A stretch of 64,000 nucleotides of DNA. It comes from Hymenopus coronatus (lineage: Eukaryota > Arthropoda > Insecta > Mantodea > Hymenopodidae). The notes beneath the pieces were generated by a model. It saw only the letters and a list, made by a program, of their open reading frames with translations. It made no database searches and had not been told where the DNA came from. This document shows, in pieces, positions 20,590 to 31,719 of the stretch (positions within the stretch are counted from its first letter, which is position 1; each line of letters starts with the position of its first letter). The translations under genes were made by a program, and so were the position numbers. The stretch spans positions 109,892,620 through 109,956,619 of the forward strand of contig CM060900.1 in the NCBI GenBank assembly GCA_030762935.1, given 5' to 3'.

Positions 20590-23500
20590 CAACTTTTGTA
20601 CATTCTTTCTGAAGTATTTTGAGGCTGAAGCAGGAGATGAGTGCTGGTTTTATATTAACTGGCCATGTAAGATCTCAAAACTGCTATATTTGGGAATCAG
20701 AGCCACCTAGGGAGTATGTGGAAGCTATTTCACAGTCTCTAAAGGTTGGGGTATGGGTTGCGCTGTCCAGCCAGAAAATAAAAGTGCTGCATTTCTTCAG
20801 TGGGAGAGAAAATGCTGAAGATAACAAGAATTTTGGCACCTTTCATCAAACAGCTGAATGAAAATGAAGTCACTAATGGTTGGTTCCAGAAGGATGGCTC
20901 TACTGCTGATACAGATTTTATTCTACCACTGAATTTCTTTAAAGATACTTCCGTGGAAGGTGAGAGTATTTAGTTGCCAAAGAATATTATAATTACTATT
21001 AATGTGGGTGCTAATACATGAGTGGAATGTATACATTGGTGTACTGTATAACCTGTTAGTGATCCAGGATTCAACACCCGGATCTCTTTCAACAACTAGA
21101 AAAAGAATTAGTAAATATAAAAATAGATACATAAATTATAGTAATGGGAGATTTAAACATGCAAGAAGAGAGAGGGGAGTGATGAATTTAGCAAGATATG
21201 GATTATTCACTGCAAGGAATAGATTGTAAATGAGGGGCAAAAATTAATTCAGTTTTATGAGAATAATGAATTTTTAATGCTGAATGTTTGCTGGGAAGAA
21301 AATGAGTGATTTTCCATTTAAAGTACTTTGGGACTGAGTGTGGCAAATAATGTGTTGCATAGTGACAGCATTTTATGTGAAGTTTGTGAATTTAAGATAA
21401 CGAACATAGGTGGTTCACATTTTCCACATATATTGTTTTGGCATAGTGATGAGAGCTTTGAAAATGTGCAGAACTGGAACTAAGATAATTAGCTACAAGA
21501 GGGTCCCTGAAAGAACCAATGGGTTCTTGGGATGCTGGACTCAGGAATGGCTAAGTTATGTATGGGATTAATTTAATAATTTCTTTGGCAAAAACAGTGA
21601 TGCAATAGAGCTGTGTGGGTCAGAGGAGATATGATGGTAAAGCAAAGATGGAATAAGATGTATGATCACTCATTTGACAAGGAGTGCAGAAGGATGAGAA
21701 ATATTCACGAAGAGAGGAAGAGAGAGAGAGGGGGGGGGAGAGTATTATGATGCAATGCATGTGATATACATGAGGTTACTTGACCACAAGAGGCAAGAGT
21801 GGGCAATTGCTAGAGCTATGAGCAAAAGTTGGATTCAGATGGAGCACAGCAAACAGCTATTCAGTGTGTGAAGGATGAGAGGAGATATGTAAACTTTTAA
21901 GTCCCAATGAATGGGTCACATATTTTCAGAGTTTATTCATTATTGAAGCAAGAGGCAGTTGTAGTCTGACTTGAAAGTTTTTAATAATTAAGTGGAGGAG
22001 TTGGACAGATCTGTTACTCAAGAGGAAGTTAACAGTCAAGTTTCTAAATTCAAGAAAAACAAAGCAGTAGGAATTGATGGTCTACCTACAGAGTTTTTCA
22101 AAATGTGGTGTATAAATTCAGACTAACAAGCATGGCAAGGCTTAGGCTTATGAATGTAATTAAAGAGAAGAACAACAACAAGAACAAGAATGTGCAAGAT
22201 AGTTGGCATACAACAATCATATATCCCATATATAAAGAGAGAGATAATGAAACAAACCTAAATAATTATAGAGGAATGTACTATTATCCAATTTTGGGAT
22301 AAGTTTTACACAGATGTTGACAGAGAGAATAGTAAATTGGACTAAATGAAACAAAAAGATATGTCAGCACTATGCAGGCTTTACAAAAGGGAAAAGGAGA
22401 GTGGATAATATATTCATAATTAAAACAATAGATAAATATTTAGGAAAGAAAAGGGATAAATTGCTATATTTACTGACCCAGAAAAACCTTATGATAGGGT
22501 GGATAGAGAAGTGCTATGGCATAAATTAAAGATTAGGTGCTAATATGGTAAGCATTCTACAGGAGTTATACTATCAGAACATATTTTTTGCCAAGTGTAA
22601 CTTTGGGGAAGTAACTATGGTTGTGGGTCAAGAGAGAGGGGTGAGACAAGGTTGTAAATTAAGCCCCATACTATTTAAATGTTTATTAACAATATTCTGG
22701 ATTGTTTGCAACAAGCTTGTTTTCATATGTCTGCAATAAAAATGTAGATTTCATGGGGTTAATTTATGCTGATGATCTGGTGGTATGTTCAATATCAGTG
22801 ATTAGCTTTAAGTTAGCTATAGGTGAGGCTGACAGATATTGCAAAAAATGGGTCTGAGGGTGAATCAGGAAAAAAAAAAAAACCCCTAAAATTATGGCGC
22901 TTAAGAAGGGGAATAAACGGCATAAAGATGAAAAGTGGTTCATGGGGATAGTGAAATTCAAGTTGTCAAACAGTTCCCATATCTGGGTATCAAACTGACA
23001 GCAGTAATGGAGGCCACGAAAAACAGAAAAGAAATGCAATAGTTAAGGGCAGAAAGGTCACTAAAGCAATACAAAAATGTTTATATATGATGCCAGTAAT
23101 GAATATTAAGCAATTTAAAAGCCTTTATTCTACATTAGTTGAATCTCGATGGAGTTATGGAGGAGGAATTTGGAGAATAGATGAGGGAGATGAGGGTTAG
23201 TGTAATATGGATTTAGTATTAAGATGTTTGTGTAAATTAATTCTGAGTGTTCCCATTAATACTGGAAATGCAGCAGCTGGGAGGGTTTATGAAGGAGAAA
23301 ATCATGAAATATTTATTTTGAGTCCAAGAGTTACTTGATACAGAATTAGTGAAAATACGCTCGATATATAAGAGGTTTGGGTACTATATCTAATGGGTGG
23401 CTGAAGAAAATCTGGGAACAGGTAATTAAAAGTATATTAGAAGATACTTGGTCAAAATAGAATACTTTGGAAAAGGTTTTTGGAGGGAATAGAAATCAAG

Positions 23501-24250
23501 AAAGGGAGATATAGATAGGCAGATCTTATTTGCTGAGATTAGGAAGAAAAGTTCACTGTCATTGTATAAGGAACTAAAAGGTGACCCAGAGCATTTTAAT
23601 TTATAAAAAACCTGAAAGAGAAGGGATAGCCTGTTTTAGATTGGGTGTTTGGAAATTAAGGGGAACGAAGGAGGGAAGTTATTGCAGGAATGTGCCCCAT
23701 CTGTGGGGTCAAGTAAAATGAAATTCATATTCTACTTCAATGTAAGGCCACAAAGGATTGGAGAGAAAGTCTAATAAATAAGAAATGGCTAATAGGAACA
23801 AAGAAATTGTAATTAGGAAGATTTCTGAAGAACCAGAGGCAGATACCTAATTAGGGGAGGTTTTGTGGAAGGTAAAGAGGAACTGGAAATGCTCAGTTGA
23901 AAAATGGTACCTAGATCAGGTTTTAGTTGACAAAGGATAGCAATGTAGTATTATAAAACTTTTTATAGTGAAATAATTATGGGAATGCCAATTAACTAGG
24001 GATAAAGTCAATCCTAATTATGTATGTATTTAGCACCTTAATAAATAATAAAATAATATTCTATGTTATGATACTAATGCACCCATTCTTTAATACATTT
24101 TATTTTCAGGCTAATCAGCAATTCTGTGTGGCATCCAAGATCCCCAATTTAATACCCCCACCACCAGACTTATGTCTCTGAGATTATCTGAAGGATCAGG
24201 TATTTGCTATATGCCCTGAAAGTATGAAACAATTTAAGAGTTTTTTTTTG
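20590..24250 (+). pseudogene. transposase relic split by a LINE (20590-20958 and 24110-24250)
   Basis: The first part (20635-20958) gives DECWFY, then GHVRSQNCYIWESEPPREY, VGVWVALSSQKIK and FIKQLNENEVTNGWFQKDG in three frames. The second part (24110-24250) gives LISNSVWHPRSPNLIP, then DYLKDQVFAICPES. Together these are the two halves of a DDE_3-type transposase of the same broad kind as the relics at 6.9, 31.3 and 33.3 kb. The missing middle falls exactly between 20958 and 24110, where a LINE lies. At least three frame changes are present. The break is bordered by GGAAG|GTGAGAG and TATTTTCAG|G, which resemble splice sites. Confidence 0.65.
20959..24109 (+). mobile_element. EN-RT LINE copy inside the transposase relic
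   Basis: Endonuclease fragments appear first (LEKELVNIKID, then IIVMGDLNMQE at about 21105-21165, with the G-D-x-N metal-site block). Then come pre-RT IDGLPTEFFKMW (about 22073-22108), IYPIYKERDN...NLNNYRGM at 22215-22280, RQGCKLSPILF at 22640-22675, and VNQEKxxxKIMALKKGNK near 22860-22915. VVKQFPYLGIKLTAV lies at 22963-23005. A C-terminal CysHis piece (C-x2-C...HILLQC) sits near 23695-23745. The family is the same as at 12.4-16.6 and 45.4-47.8 kb. Stops are frequent and the 5' end is truncated. Confidence 0.7.
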
Positions 24251-24254
24251 GACA

Positions 24255-25060
24255 GATCAATGATTTATAGTGGAGTATGATTTTCAGATTTACACATTAT
24301 TTACTGGGCTATTTATGACTTGGTCTAATTGATTAATTACTGCTATTTGCTTAACTATTTTTGTGCATGTACATTTTCATTTACTGCTATAATGAGTATG
24401 AACAAGTTTTCTTGTAACTAGAGCATATTCTCAAACATGTAATTTACCATTAAAGTAAAAAAATTATGCTGCAAGCATTTACATTTGCAATCCATTATGT
24501 AGAAACCTAATTTCTAAGAATTTTAGGGAACCTTTGCCTTTCTTTGACATTTAAGGAAATGGGACTCCCTATTCTTTTCTCCTTTAGAAGAATTTTCAAT
24601 TGAAAAATTTAAGTTTGAGGGATGTTTATGGCCTCTAAAACTTAAAAGGAATTCTTTCCTCCTTCACTACAATTAGGCAGCTCTCAGAGCAAGAAAAATT
24701 TTGTGAGGATATTGAAACTTCAAAGGAGTGTTTGAGAGCATTAACCTTTTTCCAGTCAAAATAGTTTAATGATTTTAAAGGCGGCTTGCTCTGAAACCTA
24801 TTTTGCACATGTTCCTAAGTCTCACTGTTTATAGGTTTCTGTGACAAACTTGGTGTGATGAATTCAATCTAAGAGCAGAAATCTTATTCAAAAGCATTTT
24901 TAAGAGATGTGTTAATAAAAATGAGACTGGTAGCACAGTGTTGGATTAGTTAACACTAGTGACAAGGGACTTTTGGAGGGGGGGGGGTTGGGATGGATGA
25001 GCATTTTATATGCCATTAGGATGAGCTGGAACTCGAGTAATGCTGGTTGTTCATAGAAAT
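24255..25060. other. anonymous intron with short homopolymers
   Basis: Nothing coding was recognised. It holds a T run (24240-24248) and a G run (24978-24988). Confidence 0.4.
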
Positions 25061-25069
25061 TGTTTCAGT

Positions 25070-25545
25070 GAAGCAGGCTTGTTTGCGTGCTCTGACAATG
25101 AGTGGTAAGGAGTTTGAGCAACAATGTACATTTAGGTTTTGCATCATACTTGGATACAGAGCAATGGAAATGTATGCAAACTTTTGGCAGGCATATGCAG
25201 TGGAAGACCTTCAGCTTCAAGAAGTAATGCAAATGTTAACAGGGTCTGTCATCTTTTGAATTCTGAACATTGGTCAACAGTCAAAATGATTGAGTGGCAC
25301 AAAGTTGAATTTCAGCCACATCACTGTTCATCAGAGGTTGACCAATGAATTGGGGATGCAAAAAATCTGCTCAAAAATAGTTCCAAGAAAACTCGTGCAG
25401 GACCAAAAGGACATGCAAAGGGATAGGTGTATTGACACTTTCAGTCCTTGTGACTTTTTCTTCTACCCAATAGTAGATGTTAGAAATGAGCTGGCTAAGC
25501 CTGCTCATAACTCACACTATCACTTGTAAAGCCTACTTAATTTCT
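25070..25545 (+). pseudogene. mariner transposase N-terminal relic
   Basis: The plus strand reads KEFEQQCTFRFCIILGYRAM, then EMYANFWQAYAVED, the first helix-turn-helix of mariner proteins (R-F-C...L-G...T/E-x-Y...A-Y). After a frame break it gives TVHQRLTNELGMQKICSKIV followed by PRKLVQDQKDMQRDRCID, the end of the second HTH. The catalytic domain is missing. No terminal repeats were located. Confidence 0.65.
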
Positions 25546-26590
25546 TGTGTTCCAGAGCCAACAACACCCACGTTTGGTGAGTATGGGTTACCTGTGTACT
25601 CATTCAGTTTTACAGCAGTGGGCATGCAGAGACTTGCCAGGCAAACCTGACTGGATTCTTGTGAAACTGGAGTAAGCATAAAAAGAGAATGGTAGAAGGA
25701 ATTAGGGCTGATAAACCAGAATTATTTGTTTTTAATGCATGCCATTCTGTTATTTTATTTTCAAATTAAACATTCCTAAAACCTTAATATTTTATCTGAT
25801 TCTACAGTTTTACAGTTTGAGATTAACTAATTATTGTCAGCAGTTAGCAATTAAAGAATTACAGACATTTTAAAATTTCAAATATTGCACAAACATATCT
25901 GGGGGGGAAAAACAAGCTTTGGTATTCCGACATTAATATAATAAAACAAACATGATTTTAGGTATAACTACAATGCATGAATTCAAAGTTTACATGAAAA
26001 AATGCCCAACCTTTTGTGAACGAAATGAATGTGTAGTACGTCCAAAACATAATAAATATGCAGTATATGAATTACGTGTTAATATTAACAAAATGGGCAC
26101 TTAAAGTGATTCAAGGCTTGCTGACATTAACTTTATTAATTGGCCTATTTTAGTGATAAAATAAACTAGATACTGTGTTTAAAGGAAGGAAACAAAGAAA
26201 AAATACAGGAACCTAAAAAACAAGAAAACAGATCATCTGATAAATAAATAATAAAAAAAATTGCACTAATTCTACACATATGCATTTGGCTCTCCAGGTG
26301 TATTACTCTGCTGCATTACAATTCAGTAAACTTTGTTGCTGTGCATGAGTAACTTATAATAAATACTGGCATCTAATCTACTTCGATGGTCAGTGAGTAT
26401 TAACCAAGCCACTAAAGGAGTTAGATGCTTGAATGTTCAAAACTTTTCTAGCAACTATTGCAAGAACAGGTAGAGCAAACTTGCGTTCTTTCACCATCCT
26501 AAGATGTTACTTTCTGAAGCCATATCATCTTCAGCTGCAGGAAGTGACATTAAGAGGGAAACTTTTCTATGTATTTTGCCAGAGGAATAT
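25546..26590. other. anonymous AT-rich intron
   Basis: No feature recognised. Around 26330-26590 the sequence may already be gypsy-related, but I cannot prove it. Confidence 0.4.
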
Positions 26591-27380
26591 GTCTAGGTAG
26601 TTGGTGAATAGATTGGGCATCTCCGGTATCGATGTTATGAAGTAATTGGTCAGTTTGACCATAGTTGCCTTTCCCTTCACTGAATCAAGACTGATATAAT
26701 CTCAGTAGATGTCAGACACTCTCCAATTGTGAAGTGTGTGATAGTCAGCCACTCTTTTAGCAAGTATTTCAGCCAGGCCCCAGGTCCTGCGATGGTGCTG
26801 GCTAGTCAGATCATCACATGGTGACACACTTGCTGCTCATTCACACTTCCCTAGCTATGTCCCTACCTGGATGTCCTGGTCAGTTTCCAATGGGTGCAGC
26901 AACTTCCTCCTGACAAGGTAACAATGCTTGGGCAATACATAATCCATTCAATTGTGTTTTCCAGCCCAACACAAGGTTCCTTGACTATTGGCCTCCAGGT
27001 GTGCTTTCACCACCACCTTGCTTCTTATTGGCATAATTACAGGGTTTCTCAGGATCACCCTGCAGGTCCCAGGATGTCCTTGGGGGCTCCAGAGCAACAT
27101 CTCACTTTGGCCAAATTGCAGGATCTTTTTGGCCAACGCCAAGTGATACCTTATGGCTATGAGGTTATTCAGACCCAGTATCACATCCTTGGCCATCCTC
27201 ACAACAAATACCCATGGCTTACAATGCCCCAGCACTTTACTATTGTCAAGAGCTCTCAGCTGGTAGTTCTTTTGTGCCTTGGAGAGCATCTTGCTGAAAT
27301 AGACTATTACCCGCTCCTGGCCATCTTGGACCTGGGATAGAATGATATCAATGCTGGTGTCATTGGCATTGGTGTCCACA
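26590..27380 (-). mobile_element. rearranged gypsy pol fragment (RNase H piece fused to protease/linker)
   Basis: A 143-codon open piece (27379-26948) begins TNANDTSIDIILSQVQDGQ, then VIVYFSKMLSKAQKNY, the RNase H start that normally lies after RT. It then passes directly into WVFVVRMAKDVILGLNNL (protease tail) and LLWSPQGHPGTCRVIL, then RSKVVVKAHLE (the pre-RT linker also seen at 0.7-0.9 kb). Domain order RNase H before protease is impossible in a normal pol gene, so the piece is a rearranged product. Down to 26590 the strand resembles the pre-RT region around 30-170 of the window. Confidence 0.65.
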
Positions 27381-27749
27381 ATAATGTTGCCACCAGGTTG
27401 TGGAAATCCTAAAATAGTGCACTGCAGAGTGCAGACTTAAGCAACGGCCTCTTCAGACCATGAGCAGTGACAGATTGGCCTCATCCAAAAGACAAACAAA
27501 TGCTGCCTAAGTTTCCTGGGTCTATGCAGCCACTACCGCCTGCATGTCAGAGATTTCTCCAAAATCACAAAACCAAAGCAGAAAAGAACTACTGCATTAA
27601 CTGGCAAGAGCTCCTGGCAGTAGTAAAGGAGCTGGAGCCAGTAAGCCTTTGTGTATTTGTCATGAGGATGGCAGGATATCTTTAGGAGTCAAGAAACAAT
27701 GGTCAATGCTGTCTGGAAGATCTTTCGACTCAGCCAAGACAAGGTGTTG

Positions 27750-27872
27750 CCCCAAAGAAAGAAAAGTTACGTGACCTTTTTTTATTGGATAGTATTTAAT
27801 GCCAACTTTTACTTCATATGGCACCGCAAGCGATGAAATGAAGATAGAGCATCGGTGGGATGCGATGGGGGA
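27750..27872 (-). mobile_element. SINE 3' part (family A), truncated
   Basis: The reverse strand is nearly identical to the last half of the SINE at 31467-31718. Shared blocks are ATGCTCTATCTTC with ATTTCATCGC, TTGCGGTGCCATATGAAG, GGCATTAAATACTATCC, an A run, and then GGTCACGTAACTT plus TTTCTTTCTTTGGGG. The tRNA head is missing (5' truncation). It lies inside the gypsy fragment. Confidence 0.75.
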
Positions 27873-28302
27873 TGCTCCTATGAGCATTTGCATTCTGCAG
27901 TATGATACTGAGGGAACATTTAGTTATGCTTGCAATGAGTGAGGTGGTGGTGATTTTGTACCTGGAGGGTCAACAGTCAAGGAACCTGGTATTGGACCAG
28001 AAAACACCATTGTACAGATTATGTGTTGTCCAAGCATTATTACCTTGTTGGGAGAAACTGCCTATGAGGCTCTGAACCCATGGACACTGACCAGGACATC
28101 CAGGCTGGGACAGAATTAGGGAAGTGTGAGCCAGCAGAGAGTGTATCACTGTGCAATGGATCTCACCAACCAACACCATCGCAGCATCTGCGGTCCTGGC
28201 TGAAAGACTTGCTGAAGAGGGTGGCCGACCATCTGACCACTGCACAACTGGAGATTGTTCAGTATCTACTGAGATGCTATCAGTCTATCTTCAGCAAACG
28301 GA

Positions 28303-28985
28303 ATGGTGATTATGGCTGAACTGACCAAGTACTCCATAACATCCATACTGGAGACGCCTGACCTATTGCCAACCAGATGTGTTCCTCTGGCAAAACATGT
28401 GGAGGTACAGGGTATGCTGGAGGATATGAGATCTAGTAGATTCACTGAAGAGTCTGACATCCCTTGGTGCTCCCCTGTAGTCTTGGTGAAGAACGTCAAG
28501 ATATGCTTCTGCATGGACTACAGAAAGCTCAATTCTGTCCACAGAAAATACTGCTTTTCCTTACCCTGGATTGATGACTTGCTGTCCATTGGTTATTAAC
28601 TTTGGACTTGAATTCAGCATCCTGGCAAGTGGCCCTAGATCCCAGACACAAGGGGAACATCACATTCTCCACTGGCCAAGGACTTTGGCAATTTACAGTT
28701 ATGCCTTTTGGCCTCAACAATGCACCAGCCACCTTCTAGCATCCCATGGAATCAGTGATGATACATTTGACTTACCATGCCTGCCTACTCTATCTGGATG
28801 ACATCATAGGCAAAAACTTCAAAGACCATCTTGAGAATCTAACCAAGATACTGCAAAGGCTGCAACCAACTAGCCTGAAGTTGAATACAACATAGTACCA
28901 ACTCATCTGCAAGGAGGCGAACTACTTTGGCTAAATAGTCTCACCATCTGGGGTGGCCACAAATCTGGAGAAGACTCAAACAGTT
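28303..28985 (+). pseudogene. gypsy reverse transcriptase pseudogene
   Basis: RT motifs of a Ty3/gypsy element, in order over about 680 bases: the S-P-V-V-L-V-K block and D-Y-R-K-L-N at 28470-28540; P-W-I-D-D-L-L at 28560-28585; A-P-A-T-F-like in a shifted frame near 28725; and Y-L-D-D-I-I near 28795. The catalytic aspartates Y-L-D-D are kept, but at least two frameshifts separate the blocks, so no enzyme can be made. Confidence 0.7.
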
Positions 28986-28989
28986 TTTG

Positions 28990-29292
28990 TTACAATATTG
29001 ATAATGCCAGGAACTATTTTACTAGTCTACTGAATGCAATCTTGATAGTCGTGCAAATTTTTTGCTTGGACCGAAGCAACATAAAAATGTGACTGTTCAA
29101 ATATGCTGGTGTTAGGTCAAAAGGAATTACCTATAAATATCTTTAAAGCTAGATTATATAAGCTGCTAGTGAATAATCCTGTTTATACTATTAGTGAATT
29201 TCTTGAAACTGAATATACAGTATTACAATTTGACGTTGTCTATTGCTGTACAAATTGAATGACAGTAAAAGTTATTTATTTATTTATTTATT
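28990..29292 (+). mobile_element. LINE 3' end with TTTA tail
   Basis: A frame at 29100-29250 reads LVLGQKELPINIFKARLYK, then LLVNNPVYTISEFLE, the C-terminal end of many jockey/CR1-like ORF2 proteins. It ends in a stop and a TTATTTATTTATTTATTTA tail (29273-29292), a typical LINE 3' tail. Only the extreme 3' end is present, as expected for 5'-truncated insertion. Confidence 0.6.
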
Positions 29293-29399
29293 TACAACAT
29301 GGTTTTGTGGAAGTATTAACAAGAATTCTGGAACTAACTTTTAGCTGTATTTTCAGAATATTGCACCTAAAATTTATGTGATTTGACAAATTACACTAA

Positions 29400-30130
29400 T
29401 CAGTAATGAATAGGGCAGCGATATTGAATCAAATTTTTCCAAAAGTGTGGCAATACCTGAGTGGAAAATTTTTACATCATTGTACAGGCTTTCAAGGAAG
29501 ATGCAACTCATGGATAAGGTAGTGGACAACCAGCTCAAAGATGGACACACAAAGTAAACAGTGAACCATGGTTTAACAAGCAAAAGTGAAAATGTCATTG
29601 AGTAAGTGTGAATTGTGGTCTTGTAAGACCATCATATCACTCAACTTGTGGATGAGATAGGGATAAGCACTGGATAGGTGTTTTGATCAAAGATTTGGGT
29701 ATGAGAGAGTCCACAAAATTTGTACCGAAGTTAGCAATGTAGCAGAGGCATCTGGACATTACGCAGGACATGCTGGACATTGCAAACAGTGATCCTAACT
29801 TTCTGAATACTGTGATCACCATAATGAGACTTTGATTCATGTTTTCATTGCCATACACAACATCCCTACTCATCCAAGATGGCTCCATGTGACTTTTGGC
29901 TATTTCCCAAACTGAAAATGCTGCTGCAAGGGACCTGATTTGAATCAAGAGAAGACATTTATGCAGAAAACTCAGCACGGCTGCTCACCATTCCAAAACC
30001 TGCATTCCAGAGGTGTTTCCAACAATGGAAGGAGCACTGGGAGAACTGTGTGCATCACCAAGGAGGCTACTTTGAAGAGGTTTAGTGTTTCAGATCTCCA
30101 AATCAATAAATATATTTCTGTCAACCAAGG
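29400..30130 (+). pseudogene. mariner transposase relic (SETMAR-like family)
   Basis: The plus strand shows, in broken frames, QLVDEIGISTG (second HTH) at 29643-29676, VLIKDLGMRESTKFVPKLAM at about 29681-29740, and LDITQDMLDIANSDPNFLN at 29752-29808. The third catalytic block, SKMAPCDFWLFPKLKMLLQG, is at about 29874-29932, followed by FQRCFQQWKEHWENCVHH and a GGYFEE tail at 30006-30080. This is the classic mariner order, with the third D kept (PCDF). The middle of the DDE domain is deleted. It lies about 150 bases from TAK1 exon 30282-30424, inside the intron. Confidence 0.75.
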
Positions 30131-30281
30131 GTTTCACCTTTTTGAACACACCTCATATTCCATATTCTATGATAAAAAATCCTTATATATAGTTCTGCTA
30201 GTGTTACATGCTACATATAAGATTATTTCATGGATCAACAGATAATTATCAGATTTATTTTCTCTTTCACAGAACATATAC

Positions 30282-30424
30282 CTTCAAATACCTCGGGTGC
30301 CATCCATGCAGCACTTCCTTTATTATTTGTCATATAAGTCTTCTTATCACAGGCCGTACCAAAATCACAAATCTTGAGCACTTCACCACCCTTAATGAGC
30401 AGCAGATTTGGGGGTTTCAGATCC
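30282..30424 (-). CDS. Tak1: TAK1 kinase exon (HRD-DFG-activation loop-APE)
   Basis: This is a 143-bp exon. It begins after the acceptor TTTTATAG|GGATCTG and ends at GAAG|GTATATG. Joined to the upstream exon it reads [15 protein letters not shown], then [24 protein letters not shown] and [10 protein letters not shown]. The catalytic aspartate of HRD, the metal-binding aspartate of DFG and the APE motif are all present. The activation-loop residues that correspond to human Thr184, Thr187 and Ser192, known autophosphorylation sites, are conserved. The exon leaves after the first base of a glycine codon, matching the GT that starts the exon at 3167. It lies about 150 bases downstream (in plus coordinates) of a plus-strand mariner relic that sits in the next intron. 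The frame is intact, and I am very sure of the family. Confidence 0.93.
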
Positions 30425-30429
30425 CTATA

Positions 30430-30890
30430 AAATAGAAATATTAAGTTAGATAACAGTACAGAGAACATACACTTGTAAAACAAAACTGCAGTTACTTTAG
30501 CATCACTTTAAATGATTAACAAGTTTAACTGGGTTAGTCCATGAAATACTGGACACTGGAGGAAAAAAATGTCATCTGGATTTATAGGGCTTTTAAAATA
30601 CACTCTAGCAGGGTGGGGGAGGGGGAGAGAAGGTTTCTATGAGTGAATGTAAGGGGAGGGGGACCGTGGATCAGTATACAACTGAGCAGTGTGTGCTAAT
30701 TGTGAAAATGTTTTATAAAAATAGAGAATGTTATGCAGCACTGTCAGATGATTGTGAGATTCTAGGACATAATGAAGAATGAAATGAATCAACCAATCAA
30801 GATATATGGGGAAGTTCAATGAAACAGATTCACATTTTAAAGTTCTGGCCAAATTCATTTAAATGGATTTGTGAATATACAGAATTGCTT
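30430..30890. other. short TAK1 intron stretch
   Basis: AT-rich apart from a G-rich patch at 30608-30662 (GGTGGGGGAGGGGGAGAG). No coding signal. Confidence 0.4.
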
Positions 30891-30892
30891 GC

Positions 30893-31242
30893 CGCCCTAC
30901 ATGGTCTAGGGGTAACATGCTAGCCTCTGGTTCTCAAGGTTATGGGTTCAAACATAGTGGAAGGTGATGTACTCTTTCTGGGGGTAAAAACCCTTAACAT
31001 GGCTTCCTTCGGAAGGGAAGTAGAGCCATTGATCCTGTGTCATAGATTTACAGCATGTAAAACCTCAAGCCTGCTAAAGAGGCCTCTGAACAAAATTAAG
31101 CAATCTTCTATGCGCAGTTTTAAATAGGATGCTGAGAACCACAGCTGTGAAAGAACATCCATATATAAAACTCAATTTAATTTAATTTTACAGCAGTTAA
31201 AGAGCATCCATAAATAAAACTCAATTTAATTTAATTCCACAG
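30893..31242 (+). mobile_element. tRNA-derived SINE (family B) with repeated tail
   Basis: The head has box A-like TGGTCTAGGGGTAAC and box B-like GGGTTCAAAC at tRNA spacing (30900-30958). A non-tRNA body follows, and then a tail in which a ~50-bp unit ending AAAACTCAATTTAATTTAAT occurs twice in tandem (about 31148-31242). Box B is degraded (GTTCAAACATAG), so it is probably silent. Confidence 0.6.
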
Positions 31243-31329
31243 AATTGCTATATCTGAAGCAAGTAAAATATTCCACGATACAAAAAAACAAAAATTGCAT
31301 CTACAGTGAAGGACAGTTTAGGGTGAATT

Positions 31330-31455
31330 TAGGGTGAGTTGTGGTTTCAGCAGGATGGTGGCGCCTGACACACTTCCGGTAAAACTACTGTTTTATTCCA
31401 TGAGAAGTTCTCAGATCAGAATTATCTCAAGTAATAGCTATCGGCAGTGGTCACA
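31330..31455 (+). pseudogene. short transposase fragment (WFQQDGA block)
   Basis: Reads ELWFQQDGG, then HTSGKTTVLFHEKFSDQ after a one-base slip. This matches the second catalytic block (W-F-Q-Q-D-G-A..H-T) of DDE_3-type transposases seen elsewhere in the window. It is only about 40 codons long and is cut off by the following SINE. Confidence 0.5.
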
Positions 31456-31466
31456 AAGATCAAGTA

Positions 31467-31718
31467 GGCCATGCCGTGGCCGAGTGGCTAAACCACTTGC
31501 CTCTCACGTAAGCAGCCTGGGTTTGTTTCCAGGTGACCACATGTGGGATTTGTGGTGGACAAGTGGTGCAGGAGCAGGTTTTTTCTGGGTTCTTCGTTTC
31601 CCCAACGCATGCTCTATCTTCATTTCATCGCTTGCGGTGCCATATGAAGTAAAAGTGGGCATTAAATACTATCCAATAAAAAAAAGGTCACGTAACTTGT
31701 TTTCTTTCTTTGGGGTTA
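31467..31718 (+). mobile_element. tRNA-derived SINE (family A), best copy
   Basis: The head GGCCATGCCGTGGCCGAGTG (box A of Leu/Ser type) is followed by CCACTTGCCTCTCACG and a degraded box B (GGGTTTGTTTCCAGG). The body CCACATGTGGGATTTGTGG, then CTCTATCTTCATTTC and TTGCGGTGCCATA, is shared with copies at 27750, 38909 and 40800. The tail runs through an A run and GGTCACGTAACTTG. The last ~130 bases are nearly identical to the copy at 27750-27872. Confidence 0.8.
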
Positions 31719-31719
31719 T

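Larger units (their letters stand above)
27460..28985 (+). mobile_element. gypsy pol fragment with RT, opposite orientation, SINE inside
   Basis: The plus strand reads KAEKNYCINWQELLAVVKEL (RNase H) at about 27568-27630, then a protease-like CVFVMRMAG, then an inserted SINE tail (27750-27872). It continues with the pre-RT WTLTRTSRLG-like piece near 28080. RT follows: HVEVQGMLEDMRSSRFTEES and WCSPVVLVKN, then CMDYRKLNSVHRK (28397-28545). GNLQLCLLAST and the frame giving the F-G-L-N-N-A-P-A-T-F box lie at 28690-28740. The catalytic L-D-D (YLDDIIGKNFKDHLENL) is at about 28790-28840 and the end block KLNTT..QLICKEANYFG at 28875-28930. Stops and frameshifts throughout. As in the minus-strand fragment next door, RNase H precedes protease. 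Confidence 0.7.

Noticed and set aside
20590..24250. A domesticated, spliced transposase gene
   Set aside because: The splice-like borders are striking, but the exonic parts contain several frameshifts and a stop, so no protein is possible as written.
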